This document shows positions 12,285 through 21,638 of a stretch of DNA of 64,000 nt, one piece after another (the first letter of the stretch is position 1; the number at the start of each line of letters is the position of its first letter). Origin of the DNA: Corythucha ciliata. Taxonomy: Eukaryota > Arthropoda > Insecta > Hemiptera > Tingidae. The notes beneath the pieces were generated by a model that searched no databases, had not been told where the DNA came from, and saw only the letters and a list, made by a program, of their open reading frames with translations. The DNA lies in assembly GCA_038030265.1 (NCBI GenBank), contig CM075939.1, forward strand, positions 10,087,253 to 10,151,252. Direction: 5' to 3'. A program made the translations under genes and the position numbers.

Positions 12285-12437
12285 TAAATTTTGTCCTTAG
12301 AACTGTCAATTTTGTTCTATAATGTCAATTATGTCGCTCAACACTGTCAATTATGTCGTTCAACACTGTCAAAACTGTCTTTTCAAACTGCCAATTTCAT
12401 CCTTGAAACTGTCAGTCAAAAACTATCAATTTCGTCA
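12285..12437 (+). repeat. Family B array, left part (interrupted by a hAT-like element)
   Basis: Units of about 21-22 bp around GTCAATTTCGTCCTTGAAACT. The array stops at the hAT-like insertion at 12446 and resumes at 13546. The 15.8-kb paralogue shows the uninterrupted order. Confidence 0.75.
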
Positions 12438-12519
12438 TTCAAAACTAGGGGTGCGCGCGGTTGCAGACGGGACTTGAAAATAGTTTCCTTAACCTAAATT
12501 TCCCGCGCGGAACATGACG

Positions 12520-12589
12520 AAAAACAAAACCACGATTTCCCGCGTGACGACCGCGCGGTCGTCCCGCGGGAAATCGTGGTTTTGTTTTT
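12520..12589. repeat. 70-bp near-perfect palindrome inside the hAT-like element
   Basis: Two 35-bp arms meet without a loop at 12554/12555, in the core GACGACCGCGCGGTCGTC. I checked pairing base by base. Only 12545 and 12564 fail to pair. The outer arms are A-rich or T-rich (AAAACAAAACCACG and its complement). GC-rich CCCGCG motifs recur just outside it (12501-12510) and at the far end of the element. Confidence 0.9.
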
Positions 12590-12859
12590 TTCACTAAAAA
12601 GTGAGATAAACGAGAGAAACCAATTAATCCGTTTGCTTTATTTCAATCACAGTAACAGAAAATTCATGTTTAAATTTCGAAGTTGAAGAGCGTTAACTTT
12701 CCTTAAATTTAACGTTCTTCAACATTTTACATGGAATATTTGTCTGTGGAACCTCTGGCAGTGGCGAGGTGGGCGGACCGCCCTGGGCACCCGTTCGGTT
12801 GGGGCTTCTATTCAGCTTAAAGATTAAAAAATCGGGATTTTTAAGTGAATAAGATAAGA

Positions 12860-13365
12860 ACGAATGGCTAAACTCGCTTGTGAAATTGAGAAAAACGCTG
12901 ATTCGCGGCTAAAATTGAGAAAAATTGCTGAAATATACGGCTGTTAATATTTAGAAAAAGCGCTAATTCACAGCTGACATATTATAGACAACGGAAATAA
13001 ATCACGAATTGTTGGGGCAAAATCGGGACTGAAACTAGGACGCAGCTAAAACTGAGAAAAGCGCTAATTCAAAGATGAAAAAAGAGAAAAACGCGAATTC
13101 ACAGCTAAAATTGTGATAAAGCGCTACAATTTAGCAGCTTTAAAAATTGAGATAAAGCGCATATTCACAGCTAAAAGGGAGAAACGCAACTCATGGATTC
13201 TTGGGGCTACATTGGGACTAAAGTTTAGAAAAAGCGCTAATTCACGGGTGAATAGACAAAAACGCAAACTCGCGTCTAAATAAAAGTGGAGGATAAAATT
13301 CAGAAAACGCACATACGCAGTTTTGGGGGGCAATTTCGTGGCTAAAATTGTGAAAACTGCATTCG
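12860..13365 (-). repeat. Family A array carried inside the hAT-like element
   Basis: Reverse-orientation units such as CGCGGCTAAAATTGAGAAAA and AGAAAAAGCGCTAATTCACG, with the longer variant TTCTTGGGGCTACATTGGG at 13198-13217. Because it lies between the hAT-like terminal repeats, this copy would move with that element. Confidence 0.75.
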
Positions 13366-13545
13366 CCAATGGACAAGGGGTGCCCTCCCCCCCCCCGGAT
13401 GACTATTGCTCAGACCACCCGAAAATGACTTCAAAAATATTTGGGGGGGAGGGTAATTGATCATGTACGTTTTTGGTCCCGCGGTGCATGCGGGGAATCC
13501 CGCGCGGGACGGGACTTTTTATTTCCCGTCCGGCGCGCACCCCTA

Positions 13546-13795
13546 TTCACAACTGTAAAAGTTGTCGTTCAAAACGGTCAATATCGTCCTAGAAACTGTC
13601 AATTCCGTCCTAGAAATTGTCAATTTTGTCGCGTAAACTGTCGATTTAGTCCTTGGAACTGTCAATTTCGTCCCGGAAACTATCAATGACGGAAACAGTT
13701 CGTTCGAGAAACTGCCAATTTCGTCCTGGGAACTATCAATTTCGCTTATAAACTGTCAATTTCTTCCTGTAAACTGTCCTGGAATAGGTTTAATT
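13546..13795 (+). repeat. Family B array, right part
   Basis: Continues the 12285-12437 array after the insertion. Units such as GTCAATTTCGTCCCGGAAACT follow in the same order as at 15.8 kb, including the odd units TTGTCGTTCAAAACGGTC and CTATCAATGAC. Confidence 0.78.
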
Positions 13796-15814
13796 TTAGG
13801 CCAAATCGTTGGATCTTCTGTTGTTGTTGTAGAACTGGTGTGCCGGTGGGGGGGGGGGGTTTGGTGGTGGTTAATTCAACGTCCTCTGCACAATAAACTA
13901 TAATTAAGCACTAAACCTATAGAGAAGAAGAGTAAAAAGGACTGTGTTGTTCGATTCCAAGTCAGCAAGCCATTAAAGAAAAAGAAACGCCCCCGTTGCA
14001 TTGATAGTTAGAGGTTGCGGGGGGCCACATAAACCGCAATTCGCATAAACCAGTCAATTTAGCCTTTTTCTATCCCTCACTACGTATCTCTCTCACTCTC
14101 TCTCTCTCTCTCTTTTCGGGTTTTCCCAACCATCCAATCTCTCGCCTCCACCGAACCCTGAGAGAACAAGAAAGGACGAGAAAAAAGCTATAATTCAATT
14201 ACCATTTTCCAAGCTACTACTCCGTTTCACGTTCACCCGCCCACTGTTAACAAAGCCCTGAGGCTCGGGAGCCCCGCAAACTTTTCCATTCCCCGGGCTC
14301 AGAGTTCCAACCCTTAGCGACCACGTAAAACTGAACCCTTCCAGTTTCTTTTACCTCCTTTTTTTCTCTCTCTCTCTCCTCCCTCCAGAGTGTTGTAAAT
14401 TCCTTGGTAGTGAAGTTACATAGAGAAGTGTGCCAAAGAGGGGGGGGGGGTTGAAAGTTGTTGTGCACTGTCTGAGAAATGCCCGGTCAGGGAGAAAAAC
14501 TGTTGACGGTGGTGGTCAGACACCTCCTATTACTTCCAGGAAATAATAAATTTCACCCCCCTCTCCCCCGCCAGCGACAATTCAACTCCTTCAGCGCTTG
14601 CTTGAATAGGCAACCGATTGGAATATGAATCTCATCTTGTTTGAGAAGTAGCGGTGTCGGTACCCTAATAAAAACCCTTTTTTTCCTCCGGGTTTGTATA
14701 TAAATTTCTCTTGGGAATACATCGATTCTGCGGATACTTGAGATTCTTTTCAAAGACTCACTTCCCAGTCTCACCTATCTTGAAATCCTACCCTGGAAAC
14801 ACTCGATATTCCACGTTCCTTACATTAATTGTTCATAATTTGATTAATTGTTCATAAATCTTCAGGCGTCTGTTTTTAGACGGTCGAAAAAAAGAGAAGA
14901 CTGGGAAATTGTACCCGTGTGGTGAAAAGGTTGGCCAAAATTCTCATTAATTACAAGGTTTAAAAGTGGTTGACAATTAGCTGTTAACATTTTCCACTTT
15001 GTCGACCGTGTTCTGAAAATAACGAGGGGTGGGGAATATGATTACGCCTTTTTGAAACCGCGACTCGCAAGCTCTTTGTAAAGATTAAAACCGATGAATT
15101 TCATCTCGTTTTTTAAAAGCATAATTATGCTACCACCACCTCCACTTCCTCACCATCGTCTTTCAACGGAATCTTTCAGTCTGATTTTACCCATTATATC
15201 TTTGTCACTCTCTCACCAACAAACCCCCACTCGATGAACAATGCTCAGAAATCAACCCCGCACTCGACTACCAGTACCTACTCACCGCATCAACTCACTC
15301 ATTCTATTTCCCATTAATTTGAAAATCTCTTTCCAACCCCCCACACCTCATCATCCAGCTGTTTCACTCTTCCTCTAATTATCTTTCAGCCTTTCTCATT
15401 CGTGTTTTAAATTATCCCCTCCAACTTCATCACCACCGGCCATAGCTCATCTTTTTTAAACTTGATTTGCATAATTTTCAAAAGCAAGTTTTTAAGTAGA
15501 CACCCGATTTTCTTTCACAGTCAAGCCCCCCCCCCCCACTGCCACCGTCACCGAGTCGTACCCACTCTTGTGTCATTTCCCTGCCACCGTTGTTGATAAT
15601 CTCATTTTCCGAGTAAGAGGTTTTCTTCTAATTTATGCGCAATAAATGAATTATTATGGTGAATGTTATGCAAAGGATGAAAATCGTCGAGCAATACTTA
15701 TTAGCCTCGAGTTTCCTATTGAAACGGTTCAGACGATGAAGCAGGATTCTCTCAAGGGAGGGGCTTGAGAAATTGCGTGCTCCGCTCGATTAAAAAAGGC
15801 TTGACCTTTGAGCA
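13796..15814. other. 2 kb without a recognised gene
   Basis: A run of 12 G (13848-13859), a TC microsatellite (14086-14113), pyrimidine-rich sequence at 15180-15430 and C/G homopolymers near 14440 and 15529. No exon, repeat family or transposon ends recognised. Confidence 0.45.
14086..14113. repeat. TC microsatellite
   Basis: A (TC)n tract with one CA interruption, in pyrimidine-rich DNA. Confidence 0.9.
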
Positions 15815-16170
15815 TTCAGTCCTGGAAATGTCAATTTCGTCATTCAGAACTGTAAATGTTGTCGTTCAAAACGGTCAATATCGTCCTGGAAACTGTCAAT
15901 TCCGCCCTCGAAACTTTCAAATTTGTCGTGTAAACTATCGATTTCATCTTTGGGACTGTTCATTTCGTCCCGGATACTATCAGTGACATTTGTCCCGGAA
16001 ACAGTCTATTCCGTTAGGAGAAACTGTCAATTTCGTCCCCGTAACTGTCAATTTTTTCCTTGAAACCGTCAATTTCGTCCGATAAACTGCCAATTTCGTC
16101 CCGGAAACTGCAGTTTTCGCACTTGAAACTGTCGATTTCGACGTTAAAAACGATAAAATAATCAATTCTC
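15815..16170 (+). repeat. Family B array, uninterrupted paralogue
   Basis: The same order of variant monomers as 12420-12445 plus 13546-13790: TTTCGTCATTCAGAACTG, then TTGTCGTTCAAAACGGTC, then GTCAATTCCG, then a GTCCCGGATACTATC unit and a GGAAACAGTC unit. It therefore derives from a block duplication rather than independent expansion. Confidence 0.8.
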
Positions 16171-16309
16171 TCCTACATTACTGTCAACTTTTTCTTGGAA
16201 AGTTCCAAAGTGGTCTGGAAACTGATTATTCCAGTGAAAAAAAAAAATGGAAATTGAGCCTCTGGAGCCCCCTAATCTAGAATTCAGAACTACCGGAAAG
16301 GTGCCGCTA

Positions 16310-16625
16310 CCGCGGCACTACCAGAACTACCATAACAAAGGTCCAACCACAGCAATGGTCCAATCACGGAAAGTCCAACCACAGCAAATTTCCAATAACC
16401 ACAGTTGTGTTCCAACCACAAAGGAGGCCCAAACCCCGCAGAGCTCAAACCACCAAGGCCTCAAGACCTCCAACCGGAAATAACGTCCTAATCACAGACC
16501 CCCAGTCCAGACCCAAGTAAAGCTCCAACAACAAAGATGGCCCAATAAAGCTGAATCACATCAAAGATCCGACCACAGCCAAGGTCCAACCGTAGCAAAG
16601 CTGCAACTACAAAAAGCTGTAATAA
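16310..16625 (-). repeat. Family E array (reverse orientation)
   Basis: Units such as AAAGGTCCAACCACAGCAA and GTCCAACCACAGCAAATTTC, reverse complements of the 5.9-kb family. It ends close to the LINE gag remnant. Confidence 0.72.
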
Positions 16626-16695
16626 CTTCAGTTAGAACCACCAAGTACCGACTCGTTACTCGTTTGGCCACGTTGCTTCGAACTGCCATAGAAAC

Positions 16696-17135
16696 TTGAG
16701 GTATGGGAAATGTTCCCTTTCCCAAGAAACTCGGGAATGCACAACGAGCATTGCACCCGATAGTGTTAAATGTGCAAACTGCAACGGCAATCACCCAGCT
16801 GATGACCCTGCTCGTCACTCCAAAAAACCGATGGCCCCAGCCAGGAGGACCCGTCCTGACTATAAAGCAACAGAGGACTTCCCAGCTCTCCCCGGAAGTT
16901 CCAACCCACCGTTTTGACATAGAATAGAACTTCGGCATCCAATAAAGTAGACGCTACCTCTGAGGACCCGGAAACGCCCTCGCTGCTATCAAGTATTCGC
17001 AAGTTACAAAACATGTTCAATATTCTAAAACTAGTAAGTACTTTAAAGAATACTGTCAACAAATTACGGGAGGTTCGCGACCCTATGTCAAAACTTTTAG
17101 CTATTGTGGAAGCTGTTTTTTCTTATTTTGATTAG
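16696..17135 (+). pseudogene. LINE ORF1 (gag-like) remnant
   Basis: This codes the C-terminal half of a Jockey-type ORF1 nucleic-acid-binding protein. A weak knuckle remnant (CSLSQETREC) is followed by a better one, VKCANCNGNHPADDPARHS, then YKATEDFPALPGSS, which is typical of these proteins just after the knuckles. One frameshift near 16915-16925 moves to a frame that runs TSEDPETPSLL to LLAIVEAVFSYFD and stops at 17135. The N-terminal part and first knuckle are absent or unrecognisable. Confidence 0.75.
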
Positions 17136-17189
17136 ACCTACTACACACTGCTCACTGTTGCACGAAAACTGACGAGCTTTCGCTAACAC

Positions 17190-17760
17190 TTCAGGAAGTG
17201 GAAATTGATATTATGCTGCCTCAATGAAACTAAGTTAAACCCTTCTACTTCTGTGACCGTCCCAGAATATCCAATTTATAGAAACGATCGCAACAGCCGT
17301 GGTGTAGGTGAGGCTATAGCTATACGTAAAAACATAAAACATGAACTACGTGCCCTTCCCCCGCCTTATCTGTTGAAGCTAAAAGTGTTTTTTTCCGGAA
17401 CAGAGAAGTTCTAATTATTTCTGTATACAGAAGTGGCCCAACCACCACTTTTTCTAGGGACATTCGTGCACTGATGAGTATGGGGCGCAGCGCCTTGCGA
17501 TATTGGGAGGCCTGAATGCTAAACACAGGGCGTGGAACTGCAATGTTAATGACAAAGCTGGTAGAATCCTCTTCAACCTCTCCATGCACCTAAGCTTTAG
17601 TATTCTAGCACCTGACCTTCCTACTTACATCCCTCGCCGTCCTCGTAATCCTAGCGTAAGTACTTGATATTGTCATTTCAAAAAATTTACCCCACTCTAC
17701 GTGCCCTCTGCCCTGTACCTCATGCCATCCTTTCCTCTGATCACAACCCAATTAGCCTGA
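17190..17760 (+). pseudogene. LINE ORF2 endonuclease remnant
   Basis: The sequence LNETKLNPST (about 17220-17240) matches the catalytic Glu block of AP-type endonucleases. It is followed by PEYPIYRNDRN and AIAIRKNIKHE. The closing block SSDHNPISL (about 17734-17760) is the conserved Ser-Asp-His motif. The N-terminal Asn-containing strand is missing, and the middle (17400-17690) is full of stops and frameshifts. It is not functional. Confidence 0.78.
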
Positions 17761-19330
17761 CGATTAGTATGGCTCCGATTTCAGAAACTGTTACCCATCC
17801 CCCCAATTGGAATTTAACCGACTGAAGTACCTTTAAGGAGTACGTAAACAATCACATCGTCACTAAGCCCATTCTCACAGATGAACACTCAATTAACACG
17901 GCCCTCTCCCACTTCAATGACCTAATTGAGAGCGCCAAAGCGTCTTCTCCCTGCACATCACGTCCTGACCACACAAAAAAATTACCGTCCTTCATTAAAA
18001 TGCTTATCTCACTAAAAAATAGAGTAAATCGTCTTTTTTCCTCACGCTGTACCCACTCTCATTCTAAATGTCGATCTTTTTTATAAAATAAAGTCAAAAC
18101 TCTTAATAGAGCCTGGAGTAATGCCGAGTGGAATAAATTTCTACGTTCAATAAAACCAAGCAATAACTCACTGTGGAAAGTTTCTAAACATTTTAAAACC
18201 CCCTGTTCCTCAAAAATTCAACCCTTCCGAAAGACAGACGGCACACCCCTGGTAACCCCACATCAAAGAGCTAATTTCCTCGCCAACCATTTTGAAAGGA
18301 TTCATTCACGAAACCTGTACGCGAGCACCAAAAATCATCATGCACTCGTTCACTCCGGCATTTCTTGCGTGACAATACCGAAACAACAAATGTTCAGCTG
18401 ACCAGCCCTAAGGAAGTCGGCAACATAGTAAAATCACGTAAAAACGAAAAGGCTCCTAGACCTGACTCAATTACTAACAAAATCCTGAAGCCCTGGTACA
18501 CATTACCTATATGTTCAATAAAATGTTAATGACGGGTCACTTCCCAGATTCCTGAAAACTGGCGAAAGTAATTGTAATACCAAAAGCTGGCGAAGACCTT
18601 TCTGATCCAAATAACTATCGTCCAATTAGCCTGCTAAGTAATCTTATAGCGTTCCCCATTTGCACAAAATTCTGCATTTGGGCAGTTCATTTCCACCCGT
18701 CTTCACTGAATTAAATCATACGTTGGTGGAGAAGACGGGTGGAAATGAATAGCCCGTTGCAGAATTTTGTGCAAATGGGGAACGCTATTAGTAAAATATT
18801 CGAAAAAAATAATCCAAAAGCGCCTTGTGACCTTCCTTTCCGAGAAAAATACTCTGCGGGACGAACAATTCGTGTTCCGACAGTCCCTGTCTGCCCAAGG
18901 GCAGCTTTTTCGCATTGTGAACTTCGTTACAAATAACTTTAATGCTAAGATACATACTGGTATGGCGTCGATGGATGTATAAAAAGCATTATTTGATACT
19001 GTTTGGCACCACGGTTTGCTCCACAAACTTGTTAAATTCGAATTCCCCGTGTATATTCATTAAAATTATATCATCGTACCTTAAAAATAGAACTTTTCAT
19101 GTCACCCAAAACAAATTTTTGAGACTTGTAACAAATTCCCCTCGTAAAACTAGGGTTAGCGAACTACACCAAAATTGTGAAACTCAACCAATTCACGATA
19201 ATATCAAAATATTAACTACTAAATTTCTTCGTAGATCTCTATTTAATTCCAACCCTTTACTCTCCAACATTACTGCAAGGGAAGGCCCTCATGAATCCAC
19301 AGCTTCTATGTTTAGAGACATTGTTGAGTG
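17761..19330 (+). pseudogene. LINE ORF2 linker and reverse transcriptase remnant
   Basis: After the endonuclease a readable linker continues (LIESAKASSP, NRAWSNAEWNKFLRSI). The reverse transcriptase fingers follow: EKAPRPDSITNKILK (about 18445-18490), IVIPKAGEDL and NNYRPISLLSNL up to the 141-bp insertion. After it come SKIFEKIIQKRLV and a DV-stop-KAxFDTVWH block around the first catalytic Asp (about 18975-19010). The text then jumps from YLKNRTFHV to NKFLRLVTNSPRKTRVSEL, so the FADD-type box and neighbouring palm are deleted. The C-terminal tail ends near LFNSNPLLSNI. Confidence 0.8.
18647..18787. mobile_element. 141-bp MITE-like element inserted in the LINE
   Basis: The arms (18647-18704 and 18731-18787) begin TAGCGTTCCCCATTTGCACA and pair for about 57 bp with a few mismatches around 18677-18685. 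The loop is 26 bp. It is flanked by TTA at 18644-18646 and 18788-18790. Removing the element plus one TTA rejoins the reverse transcriptase in frame (SLLSNL to SKIFEK), which confirms the boundaries. A TTA/TAA duplication suggests the PIF/Harbinger superfamily; that assignment is tentative. Confidence 0.88.
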
Positions 19331-19575
19331 AATCTCTTTTGAAACTGATTGTGAGATTAATACTTTCATCTTTGGGGGTTTCCCTACTAATTATAATGTC
19401 TACTATCTAGCTAAGGGTTTTTGTGATTATTTCTCCCTTTTTACAACCCTGTAACACCGATCTCTCCTCATGTAATATTTGTTTAGGATAAGGCTCATTT
19501 ATATCACAATGTAACCACAACCTTCAGCATTCAAATATTTCCCTCTCTGTGCAAATAAAATCTTTAAACAATTTT

Positions 19576-20017
19576 TTTTTTAAATGTCGAGATTCAAAGG
19601 GGGATGGACTAAAAGTTATTCTTTCAACGGCCGATCCAGGGAAAGGAGGGAAATAACAAAAAAAATGATTAACTTTCGTGCAACGAGAGGGCAAGGTTCA
19701 ACGCGGTTAACGGTAGACAAAAAAAAAAAAAAAAAAAACTTTGATTGATTATAGCGCTCCTGGCGAAAACAAATGTACGAGATGGTCACGTTGCGACTCA
19801 GCTGAGACCGTCATCGTTATTACTGGCTGGACCGTGGGGTCGAAGACGGGAGGGTCGATGACGACGAGATCACCCCCCAAAAATCCTATGCGAAAATATC
19901 CATGATGGGCTGGCGGAGGAAGGGCGGGGGGTTCACTTCGAGCATAATGGACTTCCAGTCTCCGTGGGGGGCTAGAGTGGCGGCAAAGAATCCTCGCCAT
20001 TTTTATTTATTTTCTAT
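19576..20017. other. No gene recognised
   Basis: Spacer between the LINE end and a MITE. It contains an A run (19720-19738). A minus-strand open frame at 19749-20000 has no recognised family. Confidence 0.4.
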
Positions 20018-20158
20018 GGCCCCTTTTACACGATAAAGATTTTTGATCAAAGTAGCCATTTTGAAAAAAATTCACAGATGTTCCCTGCCTAAAATTGTCT
20101 GTTTGTGATCAGATTGAACATATTTTTGAACAAAAAACTTACTCGTGTAAAAGGGGCC
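20018..20158. mobile_element. MITE, GGCCCCTTTTACACG termini, copy 1
   Basis: A 141-bp element. The left end GGCCCCTTTTACACGATAAAG pairs with the right end CTTACTCGTGTAAAAGGGGCC, apart from a one-base indel. It is flanked on both sides by TAT. A related copy lies at 28084-28225, with the shared interior ATCAAAGTAGCCATTTTGAA and TTTGTGATCA. Confidence 0.85.
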
Positions 20159-20639
20159 TATGACACGTGTAAAAAGAAATTCCAATTTTTAGTTTAGTTG
20201 ATTTCAGGAGAAATAAAAAGTTATTTTGCTTAACCTTGTCTTCAACACGATCAAAGAGGTCGAAAGACCCTTTACTGCGAGACGACAACGGCGAACGGAG
20301 AAGTTTTAGAAGGCGGGGACACCACCACACAAGCCCATTGAGGAGACTCTTCAATACAAATCAGAAGAGAGAAAGAGAAAAACCTTTCATCGTTTCTCTC
20401 GCCGTAGGGAAAAAATTAGATAACGCCGGATTTTGGTGGACGAAGGGGGGTTTTATCTTGAAGCGACAGGAAACGAAAAGAAATATAATACTAAAGCATG
20501 AATCTTTGCATTAGATAGAGGAATCTACTCCCTCTAACGAGAGAGGTATAGAGGACAAAATAAATGACTTTTTTACCAAAACTACAATTTTAAAATTTTT
20601 ATTTTAACACGAACGACATGAGTTTTTGAACGACATGAG

Positions 20640-20880
20640 ACACTGCCGTCAACTACAGCAGAACTCTAAAACACAGTAAAGCACAACCGCAAAGTTGGTT
20701 CAACCACACACACAAAGTTCCAACCACAATAAACTCTAAACATAGTAGAGCAGTAGAGTTTCACCAGCACATGCAGTAAAGCATCCTTTTTTCCTTCGTT
20801 TTCTTGGTATCTGAAATCCAGGCCACCAATGCTCGGCTCGGCCCCAGGGATAACGAATCCAGTGCTTCACACCCCCTCTC
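20640..20880 (-). repeat. Family E array and its conserved flank
   Basis: Units such as AAAGTTCCAACCACAATAAA (20650-20770) are followed by a non-repetitive stretch (20812-20868: TCTGAAATCCAGGCC, then GGCCCCAGGGATAACG). That flank is matched by 60203-60260. Array and flank therefore belong to one dispersed unit. Confidence 0.65.
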
Positions 20881-21638
20881 TCATCTGACCTGGGGGTCTA
20901 GAGCAAACAGATTCTCAAGCTACGAATTTAGTTTTATTATCGGATGTGATTTGTGCCACATTCAGCAGAACAGGCAGTTTATGACGGAAAATTGCAAGTT
21001 TTTCGGGTTCGCCTTTTCTTGGAGCCAAAGTGGGACGCGGGACTCGCAAGCCCAACGAGTGCTGGCCCGCGAAGGAGGAGACTCAAGCCTCCCTGGATCC
21101 GCGCCTCGGGTCGAACAGCGAATAAAAAGACAACATTGTCAACAGTGGTCGGGCACTCCAACGTCGAGCCCTTTAATGGCGTGTCAATCGTGAAGAGATA
21201 AAGCAAGTGACCCACAATTTTTTTTTTTTTTTTTTCGGAATATTTTCCCGCGAAATATACTATTTTTATAATAACGTGAGAAATCACTTTAGAACCCCGC
21301 AGGGACTTCTCTCTTTTGACGTTTTTTTGTTTTCAATTTACAGGCATTGATTACTTTTTCAATGAATTTATAGTATTTCACATCCCGAACCCTTCACTGC
21401 TCACCATGAACTTTGCGTAGGAACGATGTTTCATTTACCACAAATAATGAAGTAGGTACTTCGATTTCTTCTCTCGAACATCGAACAAAGACCGCTGCTC
21501 AGCAATGGGATTACACACGCGTGAGGAACAGTGGTGTGTCGAAGGCTGCAATGGCGTAAATAATGTATCACCACCTCCACTACGGGGTTAAGTTGGACCT
21601 CCCTCCTCAATTCCACACCTTTCATCTCGATTCGGGGA
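20881..21638. other. No gene recognised; local GC-rich patch
   Basis: About 21010-21130 is GC-rich (CTGGCCCGCGAAGGAGGAG, CCTGGATCCGCGCCTCGGG) in otherwise AT-rich DNA and could be a fragment of a dispersed element. A T run lies at 21219-21235. No exon recognised. Confidence 0.4.

Larger units (their letters stand above)
12446..13545. mobile_element. hAT-like non-autonomous DNA transposon, 1100 bp
   Basis: The ends are inverted copies: the left end TAGGGGTGCGCGC matches the reverse complement of the right end GCGCGCACCCCTA. It is flanked by an 8-bp target duplication, TTCAAAAC (12438-12445) and TTCACAAC (13546-13553), with one mismatch. Eight-bp duplications and a TAGGGG-type terminus fit the hAT superfamily. 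No transposase frame is visible, so it would depend on a transposase supplied in trans. The element carries a 70-bp palindrome near its left end and a family A array in its body. The related array at 15815-16170 preserves the empty target site (CATTCAGAACTGTAAA), which independently supports the boundaries. Confidence 0.78.
16640..19575 (+). mobile_element. Decayed Jockey-like LINE retrotransposon
   Basis: A non-LTR retrotransposon with, in order, a gag-like zinc-knuckle ORF1 remnant, an apurinic endonuclease remnant and a reverse transcriptase remnant. It ends near the AATAAA at 19554-19559 and a short A/T tail. Length is about 2.9 kb, whereas intact family members are usually 4-5 kb. Stops and frameshifts occur throughout, the endonuclease N-terminus is missing, and the palm with the second catalytic Asp pair is deleted. 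A 141-bp inverted-repeat element sits inside the reverse transcriptase. The copy is inactive. The exact 5' end is uncertain because family E repeats abut it. Confidence 0.85.

Noticed and set aside
17471..17490. CTGATGAG in the LINE endonuclease region as a hammerhead core
   Set aside because: No GAAA at a suitable distance and no stem II.
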